In this document: positions 5,990 to 12,497 of the stretch, in pieces
Position numbering within the stretch: position 1 is the first letter of the stretch
How the letters are laid out: every line of letters starts with the position of its first letter
Origin: a bacterium
GTDB taxonomy: Bacteria; Actinomycetota; Acidimicrobiia; UBA5794; ZC4RG35
Length of the DNA: 22,148 nt
Direction: 5' to 3'
NCBI GenBank assembly: GCA_028819835.1
Contig: JAPPKR010000060.1
Location: 1 to 22,148, forward strand
The notes under the pieces: generated by a model
Seen by the model: the letters and a program-made list of their open reading frames with translations, nothing else
Database searches by the model: none
What the model was told of the DNA's origin: nothing
Made by a program: the position numbers and the translations under genes

Positions 5990-6009
5990 CCTCCTCTTCC
6001 TCACTGATG

Positions 6010-6489
6010 TTTGAGCATTTTGCCCTGATCGTCTGGATGATCCTCCCCCTCTTCACCGGGTCCTATCGGTTAACACGACAACCCAAACTGTCTCACTTCT
6101 GATCCAAATTTGAACTGACCCACCAACCGGGGGTCCGTCCTATGAACTCGTCCTGGAATGAGAGGCTTGAAGGAGGGACGCCATCATGAAGGCGAGGACC
6201 ATCAGCGGACAACTCGGTGATCATCGCGATCCTGTCCAACATGGCCTCCCGGCGATCCGGGCAAGGCGTACCGGTCTCCGCTTGATTGGCGTGTCCCCTC
6301 ACGTCCCTCGGTTCTTTACAGTAAGAACCCCAGTTTCTTGGATCCGCCGCCGGTTTCCCGGGAATACGGCCGGGATTCTCGTCTTCGTCCCCGCTAGGAG
6401 AGCGTAAATCGTTACACTGCCACGGTGCTACATTTATCCTTTTATTACGTGCAATGGAGAAAAACAGCCGGAGGGTGTTAGGGGAGACC
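6010..6489. other. gene-poor stretch before the MarR gene
   Basis: I see no gene I can support. A 31-codon ORF (6007-6102, plus) has one hydrophobic stretch but no ribosome-binding site. A 73-codon plus-strand ORF at 6186 has GGAGG upstream but low-complexity, arginine-rich content. The segment 6421-6456 is AT-rich and holds a possible -10 (TACATT, 6429-6434) and an imperfect TTAC-GT-GCAA next to the first possible MarR start. Confidence 0.3.
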
Positions 6490-6987
6490 ATGGAAAACGA
6501 CGAGGAGATACTTCCCGCTCTTGGGTTCCTGGCGACCGGCATCACGGCCATGCTGACAAGGATATCCAGGGAGACTCTTACTCCCTTCAATTTGACGCCC
6601 GTGGAGACCGCCATCCTTTTCTATTGCTCGCGAAACCTGGCGACTACGACCCAGAGGCTGGTGGGAGCAATACACATGGACCAGGCCTCGATAAGCCGCC
6701 ACATAGCAAAGTTGGTCGCAAAGGGCCTGATCCGGCGTACACGCCCATGCGAGGACCGGCGCGTCGTGCGTTTGGAACTGACGGAAAAGGGATGGGCCGC
6801 CATGCCCCGGTTGCTCGAGTCGCACCAATACCTCAACTCTCTGGTCAACCTCGGGATCGGCGGAGAGGAAAAGAGGATCTTTCTTGACACCACGAGGAAG
6901 ATACACAAGAACCTACAGGTAGGGCTGCAAGACCTCGGGACAGCAACTGCGGGAAAGCACAGTACGGAGCCAAAGAACACAAGCTAG
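6490..6987 (+). CDS. MarR-family winged-helix transcriptional regulator
   Basis: 165 residues from ATG 6490, preceded by GGGGAG only 3 nt away. An in-frame ATG at 6454 would add 12 residues but lacks a ribosome-binding site. Helices flank a wHTH core at about residues 35-105: the recognition-helix region is HMDQASISRHIAKLVAKGLI (62-81) and the wing is EDRRVVRLELTEKG (88-101), the MarR signature. MarR proteins bind short dyads as dimers, usually repress, and release on binding small ligands or on oxidation; Cys46 and Cys87 are present. It lies 340 nt upstream of the 64-residue membrane gene, whose promoter carries a dyad, and is itself followed by a hairpin. It is the natural candidate to bind the repeated dyad, which is an inference. 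Confidence 0.88.
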   Translation: MENDEEILPALGFLATGITAMLTRISRETLTPFNLTPVETAILFYCSRNLATTTQRLVGAIHMDQASISRHIAKLVAKGLIRRTRPCEDRRVVRLELTEKGWAAMPRLLESHQYLNSLVNLGIGGEEKRIFLDTTRKIHKNLQVGLQDLGTATAGKHSTEPKNTS

Positions 6988-7012
6988 GCGTTGCCCTCCC
7001 ATGCCCGGTGGA

Positions 7013-7037
7013 AGCGCCGGCCCACTGCCCTGGCGCT
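7013..7037 (+). terminator. hairpin after the MarR gene
   Basis: AGCGCC (7013-7018) and GGCGCT (7032-7037) form a stem with a 13-nt loop, 26 nt after the stop, followed by the C/T-rich CCCGTTCCCCCTCTTG. Confidence 0.4.
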
Positions 7038-7124
7038 CCCCGTTCCCCCTCTTGACTCAATAAGGCATCACAGCCCCACCGCCTTCCTTCTCATTGTCGT
7101 TAGGAGAACGCACCCGTCCCAGCT

Positions 7125-7154
7125 TTGCAATATGCTTTGCATCTGCATTACAAT
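7125..7154 (+). promoter_or_regulatory. promoter of the 64-aa membrane gene with dyad operator
   Basis: TTGCAA (7125-7130), an 18-nt spacer and TACAAT (7149-7154). The dyad TTGC-ATCT-GCAT (7137-7148) fills the spacer and touches the -10, so a bound protein would block polymerase. Transcription starting near 7161 would give a leader of about 168 nt before ATG 7329. Confidence 0.6.
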
Positions 7155-7160
7155 GGTCCC

Positions 7161-7328
7161 CTAGTCCCGCAAATTCAGTAGCTCTGATCGTGATAGGGAT
7201 CTTCGAAAGGATCCCGATCTGGCTGTTCGCCAGAAGGCGATGAGGTGATCGGAGCGGTCTCTGGGGTTGCGACATCCGAGCACCCACCTCGGGCGCTCCG
7301 GGACACTCTCTACGGAAGGAGAAACCCC
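7161..7328 (+). promoter_or_regulatory. long 5' leader with small hairpins
   Basis: Within the predicted leader, GGGATC (7196-7201) pairs with GATCCC (7210-7215), and CTGGC (7219-7223) pairs with GCCAG (7229-7233). The ribosome-binding site AAGGAG sits just before the gene. No known riboswitch motif is recognised. Confidence 0.35.
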
Positions 7329-7523
7329 ATGAAAGGAAAGCTCGTCACCTATGTCAGCATGTTCCTCGGGCTGATCCTCGGTCCGTGGATCACTGACCTG
7401 GTCGCTCCGACGAACATCCACTGGTTCTGGAAAGCCTGTCTGTTCATCCTGTTGACGTTGCTGATCGTATTCGTGATCGAACAGATCCTCAACAAGCTCT
7501 TCCGGCGGAAACGACCTCGATGA
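7329..7523 (+). CDS. small two-helix membrane protein, HWFW family, copy 1 (64 aa)
   Basis: ATG 7329 has AAGGAG about 8 nt upstream. The 64 residues form helix 1 (VTYVSMFLGLILGPWI), a short loop TDLVAPTNI, the motif HWFW (31-34), helix 2 (ACLFILLTLLIVFVIEQIL) and a basic tail LFRRKRPR. Copies at 8035-8232 and 10218-10508 share Y-x-S-x3-GL, P-x-[IL]-T-[DE], HWFW, IE-x-IL and the arginine-rich end. No signal peptidase site is seen; a helical hairpin with a cytoplasmic basic tail is likely. I recognise no named family. A structured repeat element begins 26 nt after the stop, and a convergent paralog lies 512 nt away. Function unknown; a membrane-active peptide, a toxin-like protein or a regulator of a membrane enzyme are all possible. 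Confidence 0.78.
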   Translation: MKGKLVTYVSMFLGLILGPWITDLVAPTNIHWFWKACLFILLTLLIVFVIEQILNKLFRRKRPR

Positions 7524-7864
7524 CCCATATTTCCCTCCCGTCCTTCACGCCTTTCGTATCGCGGACCGGGGGGGAAGAGGGGGCGGGGGGATGGCCAGAC
7601 GAACCTCTCGTCTCCCCGCCCAACGGTTCGGGAGTGTCCCGGGTCTGACGGAGGCACTGCTAGCGTATCGCTCTTGTGCCCAACAGCCCGTGGACCCTCC
7701 CGGACTACCCAGGGTCTGGTCGGGAACTAAACCTCGCTGTCTCCCTGGATATCCCGACCAGACCACCCTCCCCCACCTGCTTCCTTCGAGCCTAAGAGTG
7801 GGATAAGAGGGGAGGGATCCCGGGGAGTCGTGGGGCACTCTCCCTCCCGCCCCACGACCCCCCA
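7473..7864 (+). repeat. structured repeat element, copy 1 (gene 3' end plus downstream hairpins)
   Basis: This stretch, starting inside the last 17 codons of the membrane gene, is related base by base to 12572-12943 with small insertions and deletions that are not multiples of three. It contains three inverted repeats: GGGAG-x-GTCC (7630-7639) with GGAC-x-CTCCC (7692-7701), one mismatch; GGTCTGGTCGGGA (7713-7725) with its exact complement (7752-7764), 13 bp; and GTCGTGGGGC (7827-7836) with GCCCCACGAC (7849-7858). Frame-breaking indels with conserved stems favour a structured RNA or DNA element over coding. Overlapping ORFs on both strands look like by-products of GC-rich sequence. Confidence 0.6.
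7827..7858. terminator. strong palindromic stem between convergent membrane genes
   Basis: A 10-bp stem, GTCGTGGGGC / GCCCCACGAC, with a 12-nt loop is extendable by further G-C pairs past one mismatch. It lies between the plus-strand copy 1 gene and the minus-strand 65-residue gene and could stop transcription from both sides. No T-run is present. Confidence 0.4.
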
Positions 7865-7969
7865 CACCACCCCATCAGGGAACACGGCACTCTCAGGCAG
7901 GACATCTCCTCAGCATGTCTAATCGGGTTGATGGGGAAGGAAAGCGTGGATCCACCCTCCCCCACCGTT

Positions 7970-8005
7970 GTTCCCCCCTCTGCCGATGCGAACCGCCGAA
8001 AGGAC
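7970..8005 (-). ncRNA. head of the structured element downstream of the 65-aa membrane gene (partial copy)
   Basis: On the minus strand TCCTTTCGGCGGTTCGCATC followed by GGCAGAGGGGGG is closely similar to 5901-5931 and less so to 7550-7576 and 12651-12675. It starts about 30 nt after the stop of the 65-residue gene, the same relative place as in copy 1. The rest of the large element is not recognisable on this side; the palindrome at 7827-7858 may serve both genes. Confidence 0.4.
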
Positions 8006-8034
8006 AGGGCGGAAGAAAACCAGAGGGGCAGTCT

Positions 8035-8232
8035 CTATCTCTTGCGCGGTTTGCGCCAAAACACCCAGGAGAGTATCTGCTCAATGAACAGAATCACGAT
8101 CAGGGTAATGGCAATCACCAAAGCCGCCTCCCAGAACCAATGCCAATCATCGGGGACGGTCCAATCGGTCAAAGGCAAAGCGCCGATCAGCCCCAAGAGA
8201 ACACTCGCATAGTGGATAACCCAGCGTTTCAT
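8035..8232 (-). CDS. small two-helix membrane protein, HWFW family, copy 2 (65 aa)
   Basis: ATG 8232 follows GAAAGGAACAGGT, a fair ribosome-binding site. Helix 1 is VIHYASVLLGLIGALPL, then TDWTVPDDW, HWFW (31-34), helix 2 (AALVIAITLIVILFIEQIL) and the tail SWVFWRKPRKR. Alignment with copy 1 is gap-free to HWFW and beyond, with about half the positions identical, so these are old paralogs rather than a recent duplication. An in-frame ATG at 8304 would add 24 residues (MPTELVQKLHATEAARAPDQ...) and overlaps a short upstream ORF. The gene converges on copy 1. Its own dyad promoter lies at 8401-8429, leaving a leader of about 160 nt. Confidence 0.75.
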   Translation of the reverse strand: MKRWVIHYASVLLGLIGALPLTDWTVPDDWHWFWEAALVIAITLIVILFIEQILSWVFWRKPRKR

Positions 8233-8293
8233 ACCTGTTCCTTTCTGGTCGGGGGCTCGCGCTGCTTCTGTAGCGTGGAGCTTTTGGACGAGT

Positions 8294-8338
8294 TCAGTTG
8301 GCATCGCCCTGGAGCTTTGGGATTCTTTGCTTGCTCAC
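8294..8338 (-). CDS. 14-codon leader ORF upstream of membrane copy 2
   Basis: GTG 8338 is preceded by AAAGGAG at 6 nt, the best ribosome-binding site in this leader. The ORF (VSKQRIPKLQGDAN) ends at 8294, overlapping by 11 nt the ATG 8304 that would start an N-terminally extended form of the membrane protein. It may be a leader peptide or the entry point for coupled translation. It has no run of a single regulatory amino acid. Confidence 0.35.
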   Translation of the reverse strand: MSKQRIPKLQGDAN

Positions 8339-8400
8339 ACTGGGCTCCTTTCCGTAAGCCATCCCTAAGGAGACCGGTGGATCCTCAGACTCCGCAAGAT

Positions 8401-8429
8401 ATTATATTGCAGACGCAAAAGACAACCAA
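8401..8429 (-). promoter_or_regulatory. promoter of membrane copy 2 with the best dyad operator
   Basis: Minus strand: TTGGTT (8429-8424), 17-nt spacer, consensus TATAAT (8406-8401). The dyad TTGC-GTCT-GCAA (8418-8407) has perfect arms and abuts the -10 with exactly the spacing seen at 7137-7148. Confidence 0.65.
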
Positions 8430-8712
8430 GGCGAGGACGAGTACGTTCTCCCGGCCATGATTGAGAGCCAAGATCGCGGGCTCCGCCAGTTTGCCTCGCT
8501 GGCCCCGGGGCAGCGACGGTCGCCGTGATCAACTAATCAGGTTGGGAGGGCGGCAGATTCTCAGGGAGTCGTTCGGCCATCCCCGCCGGGGGGTCGGCGC
8601 GGGAAGCGATTCAACCTATTCTTCAGGGCATCCCCCTCCCCTCGTGCCGAGGGATGTTCCCTTTGACCGGTCGACAATGGACCGTAAATGGAAAGCTCGT
8701 CCAGTGGCTCCT
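8430..8712. other. gene-free stretch
   Basis: GC-rich, with no supportable gene on either strand. It contains the binding-protein gene's probable terminator (8639-8653) and a G/C-rich patch around 8580-8610 that could fold. Nothing else is identified. Confidence 0.4.
8639..8653 (-). terminator. tight hairpin after the binding-protein gene
   Basis: CCCTCG-TGC-CGAGGG is a perfect 6-bp stem with a 3-nt loop, about 60 nt past the stop on the minus strand. An outer CATCCC/GGGATG pair extends it. No T-run. Confidence 0.4.
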
Positions 8713-9972
8713 TCAGTTTTGGAACAGGATGGTGTCGAGTTCCTCGATTCGCTCATCCCAGGTGTATCGCCAGGTGCCGATGTAGCCCTGTTGCAGGTCG
8801 CCGTTTTTGTCCCAGTCCAGGGAGTTGGCTGCTCCTTGGTAGTCGATCTGGTGGCCTTCGGCGAGTAGGCGGAGGCCTTCGGCGACTCCGTCGGGAGTCC
8901 CCAGGATGGTCTTGCCGGGTGGACTGGCGACGGCTCGCAGGTGGTCCCGGATGGCTGCGCCGTCGAGGCTTCCAGCTGCCTGGGCTGCCAAGGCCAGGGC
9001 AACGGTGGCGTCGTAGGTCTCTTTGACGTAGGTGAGCTTAGGCGGCCCGCCATAGGCGGTTGCGAAGGCTTCGTCCCATACGGCGGTGGCGTCGTTGTGC
9101 GGGGCGGGAGCCCCTGCGGTGCCGTACATGCCGCCCAACCGGTCGCCTCCTATCTCGGTGACCAGGCTCAACCTCTTGGCGGCGTCGCCGAACACGAACT
9201 GGGTGTAGATGCCCTCATCCAGCGCCTCCCGGACGATGGCCAGCGCCTGCTGCTCGAAGGTGATCACTACCAACGCCTGGGGGCTCGCGCTTGCACTGGC
9301 CTGCAGGTCGGCAAGGTGGGCTGTCTGATCGGGGTCGACGGGAACGGAGCGTAACTGCCCGTACCACGACTCTTCGAAGCTGCGGGCCAGGCCCTGGCCG
9401 TACGGGTCATCGATGTAGACCAGACCCACGTTGTCGAAACCTCGCTCACGGGTCACTCCGGCGAGGACCGGACCCTGGGCGGTGTCGGAAAGAGTCGTAC
9501 GGAAGAAATAGCCGTCGTCGTCCGCCAACGTCAACTGGGGAGAAGTGGCCGACGGGCTGATAGTCGGCACCCCGGCCGGCCCGGCGACCATCTCCGCAAC
9601 CGGCAGCGCCACAGCACTGGCGTTGGGCCCCACGATGGCATGGACACCCTCCGACTCCACCAAATGCCACGCCGCCTCAACCCCCAACCGAGGATCCCGC
9701 GTGGAATCGACATCCACACCCTCCACCGGCATGCCAAACACCCCACCGGCCTCGTTCAAATGCCGCAAAGCCAAATCGAAAGCGCGCTTCCTATCAGCCG
9801 ACACCTCCGGAGCGCCGCTGAAATCCAACATCAACCCGATCCTCAAAGGCGCGGAAGCCACCAGCTCCTCCCGGGCGCCCCCACCGCAGGCAACGGCGGC
9901 GATGACCAGGCCAGCCGCCACCAAAAACCGGAACAGCCTCAGCACAACAAACAACCCGCCCTCACCACCCAC
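8713..9972 (-). CDS. ABC-type substrate-binding lipoprotein, branched-chain amino acid (LivJ-like) family
   Basis: Up to 419 residues from GTG 9972; TTG 9954 or GTG 9945 would also leave a complete signal peptide. A basic/hydrophobic leader (VLRLFRFLVAAGLVIAAVAC) ends in the lipobox AVAC-GGG, so it is a lipid-anchored extracytoplasmic protein. The mature part is a type I periplasmic-binding fold: RIGLMLDFSG, NEAGGVFGMPVE, VHAIVGPNASAVALPVAEM and GVPTISPSATSPQLT are typical of LivJ/AmiC-like receptors. These bind amino acids, amides or related small organics for HAAT-family ABC importers. No permease or ATPase gene adjoins it, so it is an orphan. It is flanked by the small membrane-protein family but shows no sequence link to it. 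Confidence 0.87.
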   Translation of the reverse strand: MGGEGGLFVVLRLFRFLVAAGLVIAAVACGGGAREELVASAPLRIGLMLDFSGAPEVSADRKRAFDLALRHLNEAGGVFGMPVEGVDVDSTRDPRLGVEAAWHLVESEGVHAIVGPNASAVALPVAEMVAGPAGVPTISPSATSPQLTLADDDGYFFRTTLSDTAQGPVLAGVTRERGFDNVGLVYIDDPYGQGLARSFEESWYGQLRSVPVDPDQTAHLADLQASASASPQALVVITFEQQALAIVREALDEGIYTQFVFGDAAKRLSLVTEIGGDRLGGMYGTAGAPAPHNDATAVWDEAFATAYGGPPKLTYVKETYDATVALALAAQAAGSLDGAAIRDHLRAVASPPGKTILGTPDGVAEGLRLLAEGHQIDYQGAANSLDWDKNGDLQQGYIGTWRYTWDERIEELDTILFQN

Positions 9973-10089
9973 CAGCGCTAAAGAAGATAAGCCATGGCGG
10001 GAGATGGAGCATCAGGCCCCATGCGTTTTCCTGGCGCCCTTGGGCGGCCCCTTCATTTCTGCCAATGAACTTCGATATGCGGCCCGCTT

Positions 10090-10221
10090 TTACGTTACGG
10101 GCTGTACGGCCGGGCCAGGTGTGCGACCCCTGACGCCGCTTGGAATCCCGCAGACGGTGATCCACGGGCCAGCAACCAAACCGATGAACACACTGCCGTC
10201 GGTTACAAATCCGCCTCTCAT
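10090..10221 (-). pseudogene. C-terminally truncated HWFW-family copy 4
   Basis: ATG 10221 overlaps the stop of copy 3 (ATGA). The first 22 residues (MRGGFVTDGSVFIGLVAGPW then IT) follow helix 1 of copy 1 closely, including GPWIT. After that the frame departs from the family: helix 2, HWFW and the basic tail are missing and the ORF ends in unrelated arginine- and proline-rich sequence (43 residues). A deletion or recombination after helix 1 is likely. It may still be translated with copy 3. Confidence 0.55.
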
Positions 10222-10508
10222 CGTCTTCTGAACAGTCCGGTCAGGATCCCTTCGATGATCCCGATCACCACCAACGCGATGGCGGTGAAGAACGTCCAAT
10301 TCCAGAACCAGTGGAGGTCCTCCGCAAGGACGGCTTCAGTGATCATCGGCGTGATTATCAAACCGCCGATCACCGATACGTAGAAGATCAAGACTGCTTT
10401 CAACCGACCCTTTTGCTTGGACGGTGCGGGCGCCGGTTGCCTGGCAGCCAGTCGCTGAATGTCGGAACGCAACAGCGCGATTTCGTTAAGGATGCGGTCT
10501 TCGCCCAC
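10218..10508 (-). CDS. two-helix membrane protein, HWFW family, copy 3 with N-terminal extension (96 aa)
   Basis: GTG 10508 is preceded by AAAGGAG at 8 nt. Residues 1-36 form a cytoplasmic extension absent from copies 1 and 2: an amphipathic helix (EDRILNEIALLRSDIQRLAA) that could make a short coiled coil, then a proline/alanine/lysine linker. From about residue 37 the family pattern follows: LKAVLIFYVSVIGGLIITPM, ITEAVLAEDL, HWFW (66-69), helix 2 (TFFTAIALVVIGIIEGIL) and tail TGLFRRR. The extension suggests oligomerisation or partner binding. The stop overlaps the ATG of truncated copy 4. The dyad at 10552-10563 lies 44 nt upstream of the start. Confidence 0.75.
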   Translation of the reverse strand: MGEDRILNEIALLRSDIQRLAARQPAPAPSKQKGRLKAVLIFYVSVIGGLIITPMITEAVLAEDLHWFWNWTFFTAIALVVIGIIEGILTGLFRRR

Positions 10509-10551
10509 CAGCAAGGCTCCTTTCGAAAGATTGCTATATTTCCAGTGTACT

Positions 10552-10563
10552 ATGCAAATGCGA
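10552..10563 (-). promoter_or_regulatory. dyad operator upstream of copy 3
   Basis: Minus strand TCGC-ATTT-GCAT. The -10 is less clear than at the other sites: TAGTAC overlaps the dyad end, TACACT lies 2 nt on, and TATAGC is at 10537-10532. The dyad sits in the 138-nt divergent interval between copy 3 and the 90-residue membrane gene, so either could be controlled. Confidence 0.45.
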
Positions 10564-10646
10564 AATAGATACTCTGAGGATCGCGAATTCCGTTCCAATG
10601 GGAAAGGCGCCGTGTCCGACCTAAGAACCGCCCCGCCAGGAATGCG

Positions 10647-10919
10647 ATGCAACGGCCTGAAGTGAGCCCGGCCCTTCACGTTCTTACCTGGAGCTTGGCC
10701 CTGGTCGGTCTGTCATTGGGTTTCTTAGGGCTCACCACTCCCTCCCCTGTCGGGAGTCGGGCGTTCGGGATGCTGGCGGCCTTGGTCGCGGTAGCCCTGG
10801 CCGCCCGTGGCGCTAGAGAATCTCCCCGAGTGGCCACTCTGATCGTGGCCATCACTGCCGCCGTGCTGAACCTGGTGGCGCTACTGCTGGTTGCGTTCGC
10901 CACCACGATCACGCCCTGA
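10647..10919 (+). CDS. small hydrophobic membrane protein (90 aa)
   Basis: ATG 10647 with a weak AGGA upstream. Three hydrophobic segments, about residues 11-29 (HVLTWSLALVGLSLGFLGL), 38-56 (FGMLAALVAVALAARGA) and 62-87 (VATLIVAITAAVLNLVALLLVAFATT), predict three helices with short loops. No charged or catalytic pattern and no family recognised. Its stop is 24 nt before the ATG of the oxygenase gene, suggesting one transcript. It is divergent from HWFW copy 3. Confidence 0.6.
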   Translation: MQRPEVSPALHVLTWSLALVGLSLGFLGLTTPSPVGSRAFGMLAALVAVALAARGARESPRVATLIVAITAAVLNLVALLLVAFATTITP

Positions 10920-10943
10920 TACAGAGGTAGAGCCAGGTCAGTG

Positions 10944-12113
10944 ATGTTGATTCCATCCGACTATGTGGAGGGCTATGAAAGGGCCCGGCTTCTGGATCCG
11001 GAGTTGGCTGACACCTACGTCCGGAACCTCCTGATCGGCGATCCCGAGGCTGACGATCTGATGGATGAACTCTCCACTATTCCTGCCGAAGACGCCCGCC
11101 GGTTCGTCGAAGCCGGGATGGACAAGGATAAAAGCGTCCTAAAAGACGCCCCAACTCTGCTGGTCAACTTCTTTGACGGTCTGGACACGCCACCGGAATG
11201 GATGGATCTTGCCACCTTCGTCCCAGGTTTCCGGATGTTCCACAGGAATTCAAGAGTGGTTCTGGTGGGCTTTGTGGGTGGTGTGCTGATTGAAGGATTC
11301 ACCACCAACATCAGCAAGTCGTTCTTCATCACCGGACGCCTGCGAGACCGTGGTGTACGCCGATTGAGACAGAACAACCGTCACATGCTCGAGTCGTTTC
11401 TCCCCGGCGGCCTGGAGAGAGATGGGGATGGATTGAAGCTGTCTGTCCGTGTGCGCTTCATTCACGCCCGAATCAGACACTTGCTCAAGCAGTCCGATGA
11501 CTGGGACTACGATGCATGGGGCGTCCCCTTGAGTTCTGCTCACCTGGGATACGCGATAACCGCTTTCTCGGCGCGGCTGCTCAGGCACATGACAGCACTG
11601 GGAGCGGTCTTTGACGAATCCGAACGGGACAGTTTCATGGCTGTGTGGCGCTACATCGGCTTTCTGATGGGGATTCCCGAGACCATCCTGTTCAAAACCG
11701 AAGAGGACGCCGTGCGGTTATACAAGATTGGAGGCATGTGCGAACCTCCAATCGGCATGGAATCCATAGCAATGGCCAACTCCCTCATCGCCTCGGCCCC
11801 CTACGTTGCCGGCATACCCGATCACGACGCCCGGGTGAAGGCGACCAACTACGCCTACAGGGTGTCAAGGGCGCTCATTGGTAACACTTTCGCCGACCAA
11901 CTTAAGTATCCCCCCAAGCGGTCATTCGGAGTGCTCATGAATTTCCGGAACCTCGGACGCCTCCGCCGGATCATGGGCAAGGGTTTCCCCAAACTCGTCA
12001 ACAACCCTTACACCTACTTCACCGGACTGCTTGAGATTTCCGCCTACGACGAAGCAGGGATCAGCTACCGGCTACCGGATCATGTTCATGCTGAGGAGTC
12101 AAGCTTCTATTAA
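10944..12113 (+). CDS. oxygenase MpaB family / DUF2236 protein
   Basis: 389 residues from ATG 10944, 5 nt after AGGT; the adjacent GTG 10941 is an alternative. The core has the DUF2236 pattern: FRMFHRNSRVVLVGFVGG (97-114), VRFIHARIRHLL (170-181, His174), WGVPLSSAHLGYAITAFSA (192-210) and VWRYIGFLMGIPE. This family includes bacterial latex-clearing protein Lcp (haem b rubber oxygenase) and fungal MpaB, an oxygenase of farnesyl side-chain cleavage. His174 is the natural haem-ligand candidate by motif. The substrate is unknown; an isoprenoid or other lipophilic alkene is a family-based guess. The stop shares TTAA with the convergent 119-residue gene. Confidence 0.82.
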   Translation: MLIPSDYVEGYERARLLDPELADTYVRNLLIGDPEADDLMDELSTIPAEDARRFVEAGMDKDKSVLKDAPTLLVNFFDGLDTPPEWMDLATFVPGFRMFHRNSRVVLVGFVGGVLIEGFTTNISKSFFITGRLRDRGVRRLRQNNRHMLESFLPGGLERDGDGLKLSVRVRFIHARIRHLLKQSDDWDYDAWGVPLSSAHLGYAITAFSARLLRHMTALGAVFDESERDSFMAVWRYIGFLMGIPETILFKTEEDAVRLYKIGGMCEPPIGMESIAMANSLIASAPYVAGIPDHDARVKATNYAYRVSRALIGNTFADQLKYPPKRSFGVLMNFRNLGRLRRIMGKGFPKLVNNPYTYFTGLLEISAYDEAGISYRLPDHVHAEESSFY

Positions 12114-12469
12114 CCCAGTTTGCCCGCAAGGTCAAACAGGGTCCTTTGTGTCATCGTCCCAGTACGGATCAAATGGACCGCCACCTGCTCGAGGTGGGCT
12201 ATTAATGGTTTCCAGGACGGCTGCGGCGTTTGAATAGGCAGCGGGTAGACATCTCGTTGGCACCACAACTCGTTCACAATCGCCAGCAGGGCTCGGCCGT
12301 GCGCTTCTACCGCGAGGTTGAGGGGTAAGTGCTGTTTGGCAGCTTCGAGGCGAACAGTGTTGGATCTGACTTTCAATCCCTCAATAGGGTTGTCGGGGTA
12401 AAGGTGCCCGACGAACCGCAGAAGGCTCGTGACAGAGTGGTGAACGAATCCGGCATGCTCCGACAGCAT
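12110..12469 (-). CDS. unknown soluble protein (119 aa) behind a dyad promoter
   Basis: ATG 12469 is preceded by a strong GAGGAGG at 6 nt and a consensus minus-strand TATAAT (12513-12508), so expression signals are unusually good. The 119 residues are histidine- and leucine-rich and probably helical (HHSVTSLLRFVGHLYPDNPI; VEAHGRALLAIVNELWCQRD; PLIAHLEQVAVHLIRTGTMT). There is no membrane segment and no recognised domain. The gene overlaps the convergent oxygenase gene by 4 nt at the stops. It is the only non-membrane gene directly attached to the TTGC-ATCT-GCAT dyad. Confidence 0.62.
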   Translation of the reverse strand: MLSEHAGFVHHSVTSLLRFVGHLYPDNPIEGLKVRSNTVRLEAAKQHLPLNLAVEAHGRALLAIVNELWCQRDVYPLPIQTPQPSWKPLIAHLEQVAVHLIRTGTMTQRTLFDLAGKLG

Positions 12470-12497
12470 GAAAATCCTCCTCGCTCTCCAACAAGAT

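Noticed and set aside
6007..6102. 31-codon ORF with one hydrophobic segment
   Set aside because: No ribosome-binding site, no overlap with a neighbour, and it lies just after the solo element; kept only as a remark in the gene-poor stretch.
6093..6407. Genes in the interval before MarR on either strand
   Set aside because: Candidate ORFs (plus 6186, minus ending 6093) are rich in Arg/Pro/Ser without recognisable motifs. The plus one has GGAGG upstream but nothing else supports it.
7545..7865. A roughly 106-residue minus-strand protein with a relative at 12596-12916
   Set aside because: The two readings resemble each other only because the DNA is homologous. Indels break frame alignment, and the composition is low-complexity Arg/Gly/Pro with no ribosome-binding site. 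A structured noncoding element explains the data better.
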